Below, one piece after another: positions 1 to 8,311 of a stretch of 53,234 bases of DNA. This DNA comes from CALBTQ01 sp036725605 (GTDB lineage: Bacteria > Lernaellota > Lernaellaia > Lernaellales > Lernaellaceae): positions 1 through 53,234 of the forward strand of contig DAIMDW010000033.1 of NCBI GenBank assembly GCA_036725605.1, read 5' to 3'. The notes below the pieces were generated by a model. The model made no database searches. It had not been told where the DNA came from and saw nothing but the letters and a program-made list of their open reading frames with translations. Positions within the stretch are counted from its first letter, which is position 1. Every line of letters starts with the position of its first letter. The translations under genes were made by a program, and so were the position numbers.

Positions 1-410
1 CGTAGGCCCATGCTGGTGATCTCGCCGTAGGTGCCCTGGAAGGTCACGCGGTCGCCGACCTGAAACGGCCGGTCGATGAGGATCGTCATGCCCGCGATGA
101 TCGACGCGGCCAGGTCCTTGAGCGCAAAGCCGGCGGTCACCGCGATCGTGCCGCCCAACGCCAGCAACAACTCGTTGGACATGCGAAACGACAGCAGGAC
201 CGCCACGACGAACACGAAGATGTACATGAAGAAACGAATGAACGTGCCGATCTGCTGAATCAGCAACCGCCGCTCGGTGAAGCGATTGCCCAGCCGCTCG
301 AAAAAGCCGCGCAGCAATTGGCTGAGCAGCCAGGTGGCGACGATCAGCAGCAGCGACGTCAGCAGCCCGCCGACCCGCACGAATTGGACAATTTGCGTTG
401 CCTCGCCCAT
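1..410 (-). CDS. MscS-family mechanosensitive channel (3' end outside window)
   Basis: Only the first 136 residues are visible. They show an N-terminal hydrophobic helix (about 12-35), a second (about 57-75), and the Gly/Ala-rich pore helix of MscS (about 79-108), which leads into the first strands of the cytoplasmic beta domain (DRPFQVGDRV, then GTYGEITSMGLR). This order is diagnostic of the MscS family of tension-gated inner-membrane channels that release solutes on osmotic downshock. The ATG is preceded by a purine-rich GGGGAAGA. It starts 21 bases after the stop of the upstream gene on the same strand, so the two are almost certainly co-transcribed. Truncation is by the window edge, not biological. 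Confidence 0.9.
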   Translation of the reverse strand, partial: MGEATQIVQFVRVGGLLTSLLLIVATWLLSQLLRGFFERLGNRFTERRLLIQQIGTFIRFFMYIFVFVVAVLLSFRMSNELLLALGGTIAVTAGFALKDLAASIIAGMTILIDRPFQVGDRVTFQGTYGEITSMGL

Positions 411-431
411 GGTTCTTCCCCGCTTGCGACC

Positions 432-3400
432 TTACGAATACAGCAAGTGTTTGCGTTTCAAATAGCGGTTGACCGCCCGATCCCAGAACGACGACACGCG
501 GTAGCGCCCGCCGTCGTCGCGCAAAATTCCCCGCGCCGCCAACGACGTGAACAGCAACTCGCAGGTGCCCGGCGGATAGTTGAGCACGCGCGCCGCGTCG
601 GGCACGGTCAGGTTGCCGTGCGTCACCACCGCCGCAAGCAAAAAGCGGCTCGGCTCGTTCAGCTTTTCCAGCACGCCCGTGTCCGGATCGGCGAACAAGC
701 GCACCTTGACGCCGTCGTCGCCCGCCGGCGCCAGCGAACGCAGCCAGAAATGCAGCGCCATGCGCGGCAGGCCGTCGGCGTAATCCCACAGCAACTGCCG
801 GTAACGTTCGCCGGTGCGAATCACCTCGCTGGCGAACTGCGTGCCGTCGACGCGGTCGATGATCAGATCGTCATAGGACACGTGCACCGCGCTGCGCCCC
901 ATGCGGTCGGTCAGCAGTCGGTCGATCGCCTTTTCGTCCCAGGCGCGCAGCTCGTACACGTCGCTGAAAATGTTGCGCGCCAGGCGGGCGCTGTCGACGA
1001 ACTCCCACACGTACTTGGAGAACGAACACACCCAGGCGATGTGCGGCACCGTGCGGCCGACGATCTCGCCGAAAGCGTTGAAGCCCGCCAGACCGCTCAC
1101 CGCGCGCAGCACGAAGTTCTCGCACTCGTCCAGCACGATCAGCCGCGGCGGCCCGGCCAGCAACGCGGCGCGCACTTGGTCGGGCGTGTCGACCGGCTCC
1201 AGGCCGAGCAACTGGCACAGATGCCGGCAGGCGAATTTTTCGCTGTGAATGTCCTCGTCGATCTCCGCCAGCGTCACCGGCAGATCCGCCACGCGCTCGC
1301 GCAGACGCCTGAGCCACGAGGTCTTGCCCACGCCGCCGGCCCCGACCAGCGCGGCCGAACAACCGCCTTTGCCCTCGCGCCACTGGGCAACGCGGGCCAG
1401 CAACTGATCTTGCAAGGGAAAATAATCGATCGCCAGGGCTCCGGCGACCGGCTCCTCGGTGAAGGCCTCGCGCAACGCGGCGGGCAACTCGTGCAGCGCC
1501 ACTTCCCGGTGCCCCACGGTTTCCGCCTTTTTCTCCAACTGGCGGCGGAAGATGAACGCCAGCGCCTTGCGCGTATGCCGAAACTGCGAAAGCAGATCGC
1601 CCGCGTAATGGCGCAGCCCGCGCCCGGCGACCATGACGAACGCGGCCGGGATCGTCACCAGCAGCAGCCACTTGCTTTTTCGCTCGCGCAGCAACGTCGA
1701 CAAACGGCTCTCGGGGAAGTAACGCAGGTGCGCGGCGGTGATCGGCTCGCGCCACCAGCGCAGCAGCACCACGGCGAGCGGAATCGCACCCAGCCAGAAG
1801 AACGACACGACCAGCCGGTGCAGATACCCCAGCCCCAGCATGCGATGCGAAAGGGCCAGAAAAACGATCACCGGAAACACGTAGCGCGCCACCAGCCGGA
1901 ACGACCGCATGATGCGCTCGCTCAATTCCGGCGACACGCGGATACGCTGCGAGGTGACCGCGCTGGTCACCAGCCAATGCGACATCGACAAACTGAAGCG
2001 ATACCAGACGTACGCCAGCGCGAGCAGGCGCACGAACATGACTTCCGGCACGGCGCGGCCGCCGATCACCCAGAAGAACAGATAGGTGAACAGCAGCAGC
2101 CCCAGGTCGTCGGCCAGCGCGATGATCATCCCCAGCCAGCGATGGGCGGCGATGCGCAGGAAACGGTCGGCGCCGCCGCGCAGCACGCCGGCCTGGATCC
2201 GTTGCAGCAGCGGCAGCGATCGTTGCCGCCAGTAAATAAAAACGATCAACACCAGCAGCAGCTTGAGCAAGCCGGTGCCCGCTTTACTGAGGGTCAGCAA
2301 ATTCAGCAGCGCCGCGCGCCAATCGGCGAGCAGGCGCAGGCGATGATACGTATGCACCTGGGTCATCAAGCGCAGATGATCGATTTCGAACAGAAGCTCG
2401 CCGACGCCGCCTTGCGTCAGCCCGAACGACGTCTGCCGCTGTTGCGGCGACAGCAACGGCATCAACTGCAACCGCAGTTCGTTAAGCCGTTTGACGTCGC
2501 CGAAAAACTCCTCGAGGTGCGCCCCGCGCAAATCGGTTTCCTGCTTGTGCAAGCCCATTTCGTCAAGCCGGATCTCCGCGATCGCCTTGAGCAGGTTCGC
2601 CCGTTCGGTGGGCGCGCTTTGCAGCGTCGGTTCCTCCAGATTCAACTCCGGTTCGTACTCGGCGACCTGGCTGGACAGCCGCAACGTGCGCAGCGCCTGT
2701 TTCAATTCCAGCCGGTACTTGCGTAGCGAACGCCGCACCTCGCGGTAGAGGGCGTCGGTCTCCGGGTGCGCCGCCACGGCGCCGGTCATCCGCTGCTGAT
2801 AGCCTTCCAACAATTCCAGCGAGGTCCGCGCCTGATCGGCAAAGCGCTGTTGATCGGCCGCAAAACGCCGATGCAACGCGGCCAGCAACGCCCGCGCTTC
2901 CTCGACCCGCGCGCGCTCGATGGCGATGGACTTTTCCGCCGCCGACGCCGCCTGGCGCGCCTGCTCCAACGCCGCCTGCTGCGCCTGCTCGGCCTCGCGT
3001 TCCTTCAACTCCGCTTCCAGCTGCGCCTGCGCCGCAGCCGCCTCCGCCTCGTCGATGCGCTTCTTTTTTTCCTCCGCCTCCAGCAACGCGGCGATCTTCT
3101 CCGGCGGCTGGGTCAAAAAAGCCAGGCGCAGCACGTTGCACTGATGGCGCAGGATGATCGCGTCGCGTTCCAGTTCGGCCAACGTCGGCGGCGTTTTCTC
3201 CTTCGCCTCGGCCTCCGGTTTTTCCGGAACGTTCTTGGCGGCGGCCATTTCCTCCTGCTTCGCCTTCATCAGCGCCGCCACCGTCTCGGTCTGCGTCTTC
3301 ACCTGGTTGCGCAAAAACTCGACGCGCTTGGCCACCGCCTCCGGATCGAGCAGGTTGACCTCGAACAGCACGTGCACTTCCACGCCCTCGGGCAGATTCC

Positions 3401-3974
3401 CCTCGGCGACCCGCTGCAGTTGCGCAACCTTCCCGCGCAGCTCGGCGATCTCCCGGGTGAATTTTTCCGTCAGCCGCTTTTCCTCGGCCTCGACCACCGC
3501 CAGCCGTTTGGCTTTGGGCAATTCCAGAAAAGCCAGGCGCAGCGATTGACTTTGGGTCTGCCGTGCGACGATCTCCCGCTCGACGAGCAACTCCGGCGTT
3601 TCCGGTTGCTGCGCGAGTTTTTTGGTTTGCGTTTTCAGCGAGAACAACGTCCGGCGGAGGGTCTGCTTTTGGCGGTGAATTTCCTTTTCGTCGCGCAGAT
3701 CGAAATCGAACAACCGGCGCAGTTCCAGCCCCTCAGGCAGCTTGCCTTCCTTGATCCGCTTGAGCGCCTCGATCTCCTGCGCCGACAATTTAAGTTGCGT
3801 TTGTTGCGCCGCCGTCGCCGCTTTCTCGGGCGGCTCGGCCGCGGGCGTCGGGTTTTCCTGCGCCCAGGCGCGCTCGACCGCCGTCACGCCCACGAGCGCC
3901 GGCGCGAACCACAGCAGCACAAACGCGATCATCAAAAGGGAACGACCGGCGATCCGTCGGATCCTTGCGCGCAT
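432..3974 (-). CDS. MscK-like membrane protein with C-terminal P-loop ATPase and winged helix
   Basis: About 1180 residues. A signal peptide ends near Ala-Trp-Ala (about 38). A long Gln/Glu/Ala-rich coiled coil follows (about 55-480), which resembles the periplasmic part of MscK/KefA channels. Several membrane helices lie at about 565-800. The cytoplasmic end has a Walker A motif (GAGGVGKTSW, about 880), a Walker B-like LIVLDECENF (about 945), and a basic winged-helix-like tail. In MscK the membrane part continues into the MscS pore domain; here an ATPase sits there instead and a separate MscS gene follows 21 bases downstream. I infer an ATP-dependent partner or gate for that channel. GGAGG sits 4 bases before one ATG (3977) and 7 before the next (3974); either could be the start. 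The signal-ATPase combination is seen directly; the function is unproven. Confidence 0.75.
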   Translation of the reverse strand: MRARIRRIAGRSLLMIAFVLLWFAPALVGVTAVERAWAQENPTPAAEPPEKAATAAQQTQLKLSAQEIEALKRIKEGKLPEGLELRRLFDFDLRDEKEIHRQKQTLRRTLFSLKTQTKKLAQQPETPELLVEREIVARQTQSQSLRLAFLELPKAKRLAVVEAEEKRLTEKFTREIAELRGKVAQLQRVAEGNLPEGVEVHVLFEVNLLDPEAVAKRVEFLRNQVKTQTETVAALMKAKQEEMAAAKNVPEKPEAEAKEKTPPTLAELERDAIILRHQCNVLRLAFLTQPPEKIAALLEAEEKKKRIDEAEAAAAQAQLEAELKEREAEQAQQAALEQARQAASAAEKSIAIERARVEEARALLAALHRRFAADQQRFADQARTSLELLEGYQQRMTGAVAAHPETDALYREVRRSLRKYRLELKQALRTLRLSSQVAEYEPELNLEEPTLQSAPTERANLLKAIAEIRLDEMGLHKQETDLRGAHLEEFFGDVKRLNELRLQLMPLLSPQQRQTSFGLTQGGVGELLFEIDHLRLMTQVHTYHRLRLLADWRAALLNLLTLSKAGTGLLKLLLVLIVFIYWRQRSLPLLQRIQAGVLRGGADRFLRIAAHRWLGMIIALADDLGLLLFTYLFFWVIGGRAVPEVMFVRLLALAYVWYRFSLSMSHWLVTSAVTSQRIRVSPELSERIMRSFRLVARYVFPVIVFLALSHRMLGLGYLHRLVVSFFWLGAIPLAVVLLRWWREPITAAHLRYFPESRLSTLLRERKSKWLLLVTIPAAFVMVAGRGLRHYAGDLLSQFRHTRKALAFIFRRQLEKKAETVGHREVALHELPAALREAFTEEPVAGALAIDYFPLQDQLLARVAQWREGKGGCSAALVGAGGVGKTSWLRRLRERVADLPVTLAEIDEDIHSEKFACRHLCQLLGLEPVDTPDQVRAALLAGPPRLIVLDECENFVLRAVSGLAGFNAFGEIVGRTVPHIAWVCSFSKYVWEFVDSARLARNIFSDVYELRAWDEKAIDRLLTDRMGRSAVHVSYDDLIIDRVDGTQFASEVIRTGERYRQLLWDYADGLPRMALHFWLRSLAPAGDDGVKVRLFADPDTGVLEKLNEPSRFLLAAVVTHGNLTVPDAARVLNYPPGTCELLFTSLAARGILRDDGGRYRVSSFWDRAVNRYLKRKHLLYS

Positions 3975-4508
3975 CATCTCTCCTCCCCGGCGGCAGGATG
4001 AATTGGGCCTCGCTGTCATGGGGCAAATAGAACTTATTTTTTATAAAACACTATACCACTTGGCTGCTTCGCACAAGGAAACGATGAATTTTTCCGCGTG
4101 TCGCCGGAACACGGAAAATTCCAGAAATTCCGACAGGATGCGTATTATTGTTCAGCGGAAGCGCTAAATTTTCAGCGCTCGGTAAATATTACAGAAACAG
4201 CGCGAATTTCTGTTGAAAATCAATTCGTTGGAATTTTGCATTAACGAACGTTTTCCTCTTTCGGGCACGAAATCGCCGTTTTTGTTCCGGTCGGATACAT
4301 AAAGCGCAAGTCTTTGATATCATAGTGAAAAAAGGTCGTTTCCCGGATTGGCACACCCCTTGCTCATTAGGGTAATCGGTCGTGCGGTGAGGATCGGAAG
4401 GAAACGATGAAAAAAATAGGACCTGCCCGGAAACAGTCAGATCGGAAAAATCTCAATACCTCTTCACTATCCGGATTTCTGTTTCACGCATTCACGAGGA
4501 GATTGGAA
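3975..4508. other. divergent intergenic region
   Basis: This AT-richer spacer separates the leftward channel/ATPase operon from the rightward lipoprotein gene. It contains a sigma-54 promoter match at 4349-4364. A possible in-frame upstream ATG at 4407 lacks a good ribosome-binding site, and reading from it would push the signal peptide inward. I see no RNA gene or convincing small gene here. Confidence 0.6.
4349..4364 (+). promoter_or_regulatory. sigma-54 (RpoN) -24/-12 promoter
   Basis: The sequence TGGCACACCCCTTGCT matches the RpoN consensus TGGCAC-N5-TTGCW at every specified base, with GG and GC exactly ten bases apart. Transcription would start near 4376, about 130 bases before the lipoprotein ATG at 4509. 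No enhancer-binding activator gene is visible in this window. Confidence 0.8.
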
Positions 4509-5471
4509 ATGAAAAACTGGTTTCCCCTCATCGCGGTTTTCTTGTTCGCGCTCACGCTGGTCGGCTGCGGTCAAATCGAGGAGATGATCGAAGGGGCTAC
4601 CGCGCGCACCATCACCGCCCATCAGACGGTGCACAACACCACCAGCGAACGCTCCGCCCGCTCGGTCGTCATTGCCGACGATATCGTCATGACCAACGGC
4701 CAGACGCGCTCGTTGGGCACAATTTCGCTGGATGAAATGACCGATCCGCTCGAGGTTTCGCGCCTGGGCATCGGCTCGGTGTTCTTCTACCTGCGCCTGG
4801 CGGTCCGCAACCACGGCAATTCCACCGCCCGCCTGGAATTGAGCATCGCGCCCAACGGCACGAATCAAGCCGCGATCGTTGTGGCGGTCTTCAACCTCGC
4901 GGCCGGACAGACGCTGATCGTCGACGAGCCGTTGGCCACGCAATTCGGCGCCACGCTGCATCGCAACCTGAAGATGGTCTACGACCAGCTCGACGACAAT
5001 CTGGTCATCGCCCCGTCGTTGCGCGTGACCGGCGGCGATTCGTCCGGCGTGGAGATCGCCCAAATCAAAGTCGCCGCCACGCCCACCTACTGGCGCAGCG
5101 AAGACTATCAATCCGGTAAATACGAAGGATACAAAGACAACATCGACGGCATCCACGACGCGAAGCTCACCGGTCAGATGACCAACCTGGGCGACGGCGC
5201 GGCCGAAGTGCGCATCTACGTCAGCGTCGGCGACGCCATCGATTTGGAAAACGATCTGATCGCCCAATACGTTCTGCAGCCGGGCGAAACCGTCCAGGGG
5301 GAAGACATGCTGCTCGAAGGCGGCGGCGAGCGCATCAAGCAGACGTTCAAGGACGCGATCGACGGCGATCTGGCGCGCTACGACCTGAGCATCGTTAGCG
5401 CCGAGCCGATCGCCATCGACAGCGACAGCCTACAGTTGGAAATTCAGATCGACGTCAAAGTCGATATTTAA
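4509..5471 (+). CDS. lipoprotein of unknown function
   Basis: A 320-residue protein with a type II signal peptide: MKNWFPLIAV, a hydrophobic core, and lipobox LVGC (Cys near residue 19). The mature part has alternating hydrophobic/polar strands in two similar halves (VFFYLRLAVRNHGNSTARLE and, about 140 residues later, LTGQMTNLGDGAAEVRIYVS). This suggests two repeated beta-sandwich domains; I recognise no family. The start at 4509 has GAGGAG nine bases upstream; a longer reading frame from 4407 has no such site. It is the first gene after a perfect sigma-54 promoter, so it is probably induced under a specific stress or nutrient condition. It is followed by hairpins and stands as a single-gene unit. 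Confidence 0.75.
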   Translation: MKNWFPLIAVFLFALTLVGCGQIEEMIEGATARTITAHQTVHNTTSERSARSVVIADDIVMTNGQTRSLGTISLDEMTDPLEVSRLGIGSVFFYLRLAVRNHGNSTARLELSIAPNGTNQAAIVVAVFNLAAGQTLIVDEPLATQFGATLHRNLKMVYDQLDDNLVIAPSLRVTGGDSSGVEIAQIKVAATPTYWRSEDYQSGKYEGYKDNIDGIHDAKLTGQMTNLGDGAAEVRIYVSVGDAIDLENDLIAQYVLQPGETVQGEDMLLEGGGERIKQTFKDAIDGDLARYDLSIVSAEPIAIDSDSLQLEIQIDVKVDI

Positions 5472-5563
5472 GATAGATGCCCCGGTGTTGCAAAACCGGG
5501 GCGACGGCGGGCCGAAAACCGCCGGCGAGATCCTCCTTGATCTGTGATTGAACCTCCATAACG

Positions 5564-5596
5564 ACGACGGCAGCGGGTTTTGCCCGCTGTTGTCGT
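5564..5596 (+). terminator. hairpin terminator candidate after lipoprotein gene
   Basis: ACGACGGCAGCGGG pairs with CCCGCTGTTGTCGT through 14 bp including two G-U pairs, with a five-base loop. The nearest T-run (seven T) is about 20 bases beyond, so this is a strong hairpin but an imperfect intrinsic terminator. Confidence 0.5.
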
Positions 5597-5629
5597 ATTA
5601 ATACTTAATACAATGATCGTTTTTTTGTG

Positions 5630-5711
5630 TGCCACAGTTTTCGCCGTCAGGCGAAAGCTGTGCATCGTCCGAACCGGCACACCTTTGGCTATCGCCAAAG
5701 ATGTGGCACAC
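5630..5711. repeat. palindromic intergenic repeat (TGTGCCACAG type)
   Basis: Two adjacent hairpins: CACAG-TTTTCGCC pairing with GGCGAAA-CTGTG, and CACCTTTGGC pairing with GCCAAAGATGTG, bounded by TGTGCCACA and TGTGGCACA. The 14 bases CACAGTTTTCGCCG recur as an exact reverse complement at 22913-22926. A related TTTGGC/GCCAAA hairpin occurs at 34905-34929. Confidence 0.65.
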
Positions 5712-5743
5712 GGAACAAAGAACTTCATTTTTCTTGCCCGCTA

Positions 5744-5771
5744 TTGACATTCAATCTCAAGAGTCTACATT
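5744..5771 (+). promoter_or_regulatory. sigma-70-type promoter of lipocalin gene
   Basis: A perfect -35 TTGACA, a 16-base spacer and -10 TACATT (4 of 6) predict a start near 5778, about 50 bases before the ATG at 5828. Confidence 0.5.
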
Positions 5772-5827
5772 CTTCAACACAAGGGAAAACGTTCCTTTTC
5801 AAGAAAAAGAAACTCGGGGAGAAAAAG

Positions 5828-6625
5828 ATGAAACGCAGAAAAATATATGAATTCGATCACTTGGAAAACAACGACGCCGCCTGGACCGCCACTGCGGAAC
5901 AAAGCACAACCAGACTGCTGCTGTACGGCTTTCTTTTGCTGATCGGCCTGGCGCTGGTGATCTCTCTCTCCGGCTGCGCGGTCACCGACAACGGCGACGA
6001 ACTGCCCGCCCAGGCCGCCGGCACGCACCGGCACGTCGAGCCGGCCGATCTCGCCGGCGATGATGACGACGATTCGACCGACCCCTGGTCGTCCGCCGAA
6101 GCCCCCGCGCTCGACCGCCTGTCGGAGATCGTCTTCGCCGACCTGACGCCCGACGGCGACACCGTGGCGAATGTCGACCTGACGCGCTACCTGGGCGTTT
6201 GGTACGAGATCGCCACCTACGAACAATTCTTCCAGCGCGGCTGCACCGGCGTCACGGCCACCTACGGCCTGAACGACAACGGCACGATCAGCGTGCTCAA
6301 CGAATGCCGCGTGGGCTCGCTCGACGGCCGGTACAAAGCGATCGAAGGCTTCGCCCGCGTGCGCGACAAGGCGACCAACGCGAAGTTGCTCGTCTACTTC
6401 ACGCCGCTGTTCGGCGCGCCGTACTGGATCATCGAACTGGACGGCCAGGACGGCGATCAACCCTACGAATGGGCCGTGGTCGGCAGCGCTTCGGACCGCT
6501 ATTTGTGGATCCTCAGCCGCACGCCGCAAATGGACGATGCGCGCCTGAGCCGCATCCTCGAGCGGCTGGTCGAACGCGGTTACGACCTGGACAAACTCAG
6601 CTTCACGCTGCAACCGGACGCGTGA
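5828..6625 (+). CDS. lipocalin-family lipoprotein (Blc-like)
   Basis: A 265-residue protein. After a lipobox Cys (LSGC, about residue 51) and a short Asp run (DDDDD) comes a bacterial lipocalin domain from about 115: YLGVWYEIATY is the GxWYE signature, followed by GCTGVTATYGLNDNGTISVLNECR and, later, WAVVGSASDRYLWILSRTP. Blc-type lipocalins are outer-membrane lipoproteins that bind fatty acids or lysophospholipids. The N-region before the membrane stretch is unusually long for a lipoprotein signal (about 28 residues). The chosen ATG has GGGGAGAAAAAG just upstream. The unit is monocistronic, with a promoter at 5744 and a strong terminator at 6649. Confidence 0.88.
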   Translation: MKRRKIYEFDHLENNDAAWTATAEQSTTRLLLYGFLLLIGLALVISLSGCAVTDNGDELPAQAAGTHRHVEPADLAGDDDDDSTDPWSSAEAPALDRLSEIVFADLTPDGDTVANVDLTRYLGVWYEIATYEQFFQRGCTGVTATYGLNDNGTISVLNECRVGSLDGRYKAIEGFARVRDKATNAKLLVYFTPLFGAPYWIIELDGQDGDQPYEWAVVGSASDRYLWILSRTPQMDDARLSRILERLVERGYDLDKLSFTLQPDA

Positions 6626-6648
6626 TCCCTCCTTGAATCATCGAAGAC

Positions 6649-6680
6649 GGGCCGGGTCGGCCAACCCGGCCCATTTTTTT
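6649..6680 (+). terminator. intrinsic terminator after lipocalin
   Basis: A perfect 9-bp stem GGGCCGGGT/ACCCGGCCC with a six-base loop, then A and seven T residues. Confidence 0.9.
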
Positions 6681-6762
6681 ATCGGCGTGCTTCGCTTGAC
6701 ATTCCCGCCATACTCCGCTAACCACGATTTCTTCGTACAACCTCAACATTGCGGGAAAAGTC

Positions 6763-7419
6763 ATGCGGCGCGAGCCGTATCTGAAGGACGAAAATCGGCG
6801 GCCCATCGTCGCCGGCTGGCTCGAGGACCTCGCCGATTTGCGCGGTCGTCGTCCGCTGCCCGCATTTTCCCGTCCGGCGCTGCTGGTGCTCGATGCGCAA
6901 CGGTTGTTTGTCGATCCGGCTTCACCGGCGTTTCTTCCCGCCTGGCCGGCCTGTCGGTCGATCGTCGATTCCCTGCTCGCGGTGTTTCGCGGTAAAAACC
7001 TGCCCGTCTGGTTCACGCGCCATGTGCATGACGCAACGACATTGCCGACGCCGTTTCGCCATTTTTACGATCGGCCGATCCGCCCCGACGATCCGCTCGC
7101 CGCGTTGCCTGCCGATCTCGCCGGCGATGATGAGATCTTCATGAAGGACGATTTTTCCGCCTGGAGCCGACCGGAGCTGGCCGAAAAAATGAGCGCGTGC
7201 GATTTGCTCGTGCTGGCCGGCGTCCAAACCCAGCTTTGCGTTGCCGCCACGGCGATCGCCGCGGCCGCCCATCAAGTGACGCCGGTGGTGATCGTCGACG
7301 GTTGCGCCGCGCCCAACGAGCGCGCCCATTTGGCCGCCCTGCAGACTCTCGCCGCGGGGCATGCGTTTGTGTGCACCGGCGATGAATTTCTCGCTTCGTT
7401 GCATGAGTGGCGGCCATGA
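6763..7419 (+). CDS. isochorismatase-like cysteine hydrolase
   Basis: A 218-residue protein of the isochorismatase/nicotinamidase fold. The expected Asp-Lys-Cys triad is visible: Asp44 in LLVLDAQRLFVD, Lys128 in FMKDDFSAW and Cys159 in GVQTQLCVAA. Family members hydrolyse isochorismate, nicotinamide, N-carbamoyl compounds or peroxyureas; the sequence does not tell which. A 35-residue N-terminal extension precedes the fold. The stop TGA overlaps the ATG of the next gene (ATGA at 7416), so it is translationally coupled to a flavoprotein and a radical SAM protein. That coupling suggests one pathway for all three. Confidence 0.85.
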   Translation: MRREPYLKDENRRPIVAGWLEDLADLRGRRPLPAFSRPALLVLDAQRLFVDPASPAFLPAWPACRSIVDSLLAVFRGKNLPVWFTRHVHDATTLPTPFRHFYDRPIRPDDPLAALPADLAGDDEIFMKDDFSAWSRPELAEKMSACDLLVLAGVQTQLCVAATAIAAAAHQVTPVVIVDGCAAPNERAHLAALQTLAAGHAFVCTGDEFLASLHEWRP

Positions 7420-8309
7420 CCGACATGATCGTTCGCGACTTGTTGATCGTGGGGGCCGGTCCGGCGGGCATCGCCTGCGCCTTGCAAGCCGGGCGTGACG
7501 GATGGTCGCTGCTGGTTGTCGGCGACGAACCGGTCGGCGGCCTGGTGCGCGCGGCGCATCGGCTCGACAACCTGCCCGGATATCCGCAAGGTATCGGCGG
7601 CGCACAGTTCGCCGAATTGCTGCGCCAACAAGCGCAAGAGCAAAACATCGAAGTGCTCCACGACACGGTCGTCGCCTGTCGACAGGATAACCACGAAGCG
7701 TTTCACGCAACTACCCACCGCGGATCGACGATCGCCGCGCGCGCCGTCGTGCTCGCCGTCGGCACTCGGCCGTGCGAATATTCCGTCGCCGCAAATGACG
7801 GTCGTTTTCATCGTGACATTCGAACGCTGCCCGCCGACTTGTCGGGCCGGCACGTCGCCGTTATCGGCGGCGGCGAAGCGGCGCTCGACAGCGCCTTGAG
7901 CGTGGTCGCGCGACAGGGCACGGCGGAAGTGTTTCATCGTGGCGCCGCCCTGCGCTGTCCCTCGTCACTACTCGCCGAAGCGACCGGCACAGGCGTCGCG
8001 ATTCGTCTCAACCACCTTTTTCAACAAATGAAGATTCTCGACGGTCGCCTGAGCTTGCAGTGGCGAAGCGCAAACGACGAACGAATTTCGGCCGCCGACC
8101 ATCTGCTGGTCTGCATCGGGCGCACCCCGAACGTGGAATTGTTGCCGCAATTGAATGTGAACCTCGGCGCGCAAACCGTCACGTCGCTTCCCGGCGTGTT
8201 TTTGGCCGGCGATGTGATTCGCGGACGCGACCGCTACGTCGCCACCGCCTTGGGCGACGGGCAGCGCGCCGCGTTGGCGGCCGGTCGATGGCTGCGTGGG
8301 ATGGAGTGA
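7416..8309 (+). CDS. thioredoxin-reductase-like FAD/NAD(P)H oxidoreductase lacking the CxxC
   Basis: A 297-residue two-dinucleotide-binding-domain flavoprotein. FAD site: LLIVGAGPAGIACAL (about 10-24). NAD(P)H site: VAVIGGGEAALDSAL (about 150). C-terminal FAD motif: VFLAGDVIRG. The layout and length match low-molecular-weight thioredoxin reductase, but the position of the redox-active CATC is NDGRFHRD, so there is no dithiol. It should therefore not reduce thioredoxin; it may hand electrons to another protein, perhaps the radical SAM enzyme encoded two bases downstream. The start at 7416 is chosen because it forms the ATGA overlap with the hydrolase. Electron donation to the neighbour is my inference. 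Confidence 0.83.
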   Translation: MTDMIVRDLLIVGAGPAGIACALQAGRDGWSLLVVGDEPVGGLVRAAHRLDNLPGYPQGIGGAQFAELLRQQAQEQNIEVLHDTVVACRQDNHEAFHATTHRGSTIAARAVVLAVGTRPCEYSVAANDGRFHRDIRTLPADLSGRHVAVIGGGEAALDSALSVVARQGTAEVFHRGAALRCPSSLLAEATGTGVAIRLNHLFQQMKILDGRLSLQWRSANDERISAADHLLVCIGRTPNVELLPQLNVNLGAQTVTSLPGVFLAGDVIRGRDRYVATALGDGQRAALAAGRWLRGME

Positions 8310-8311
8310 AG

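Larger units (their letters stand above)
5472..5827. other. intergenic region with two hairpins, repeat element and promoter
   Basis: No gene is visible. From left to right it holds a perfect 8-bp stem (5479-5486 with 5495-5502, no U-tract), a 14-bp stem terminator candidate (5564-5596), a palindromic repeat unit (5630-5711), and a sigma-70-type promoter for the lipocalin (5744-5771). Confidence 0.6.

Noticed and set aside
318..2726. Long plus-strand open frame of about 800 codons opposite the ATPase gene
   Set aside because: Gln/Arg/His-rich translation with no domain, lying antisense to a protein with signal peptide, coiled coil and Walker motifs. Typical GC-rich antisense shadow.
4407..4508. 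Upstream ATG extending the sigma-54-driven lipoprotein by 34 residues
   Set aside because: It would place a charged non-conserved stretch before the signal peptide and lacks the GAGGAG seen before 4509.
6696..6724. TTGACA at 6696 as the promoter of the hydrolase cassette
   Set aside because: The matching -10 (TAACCA) is too poor; the region may contain the promoter but I cannot place it.
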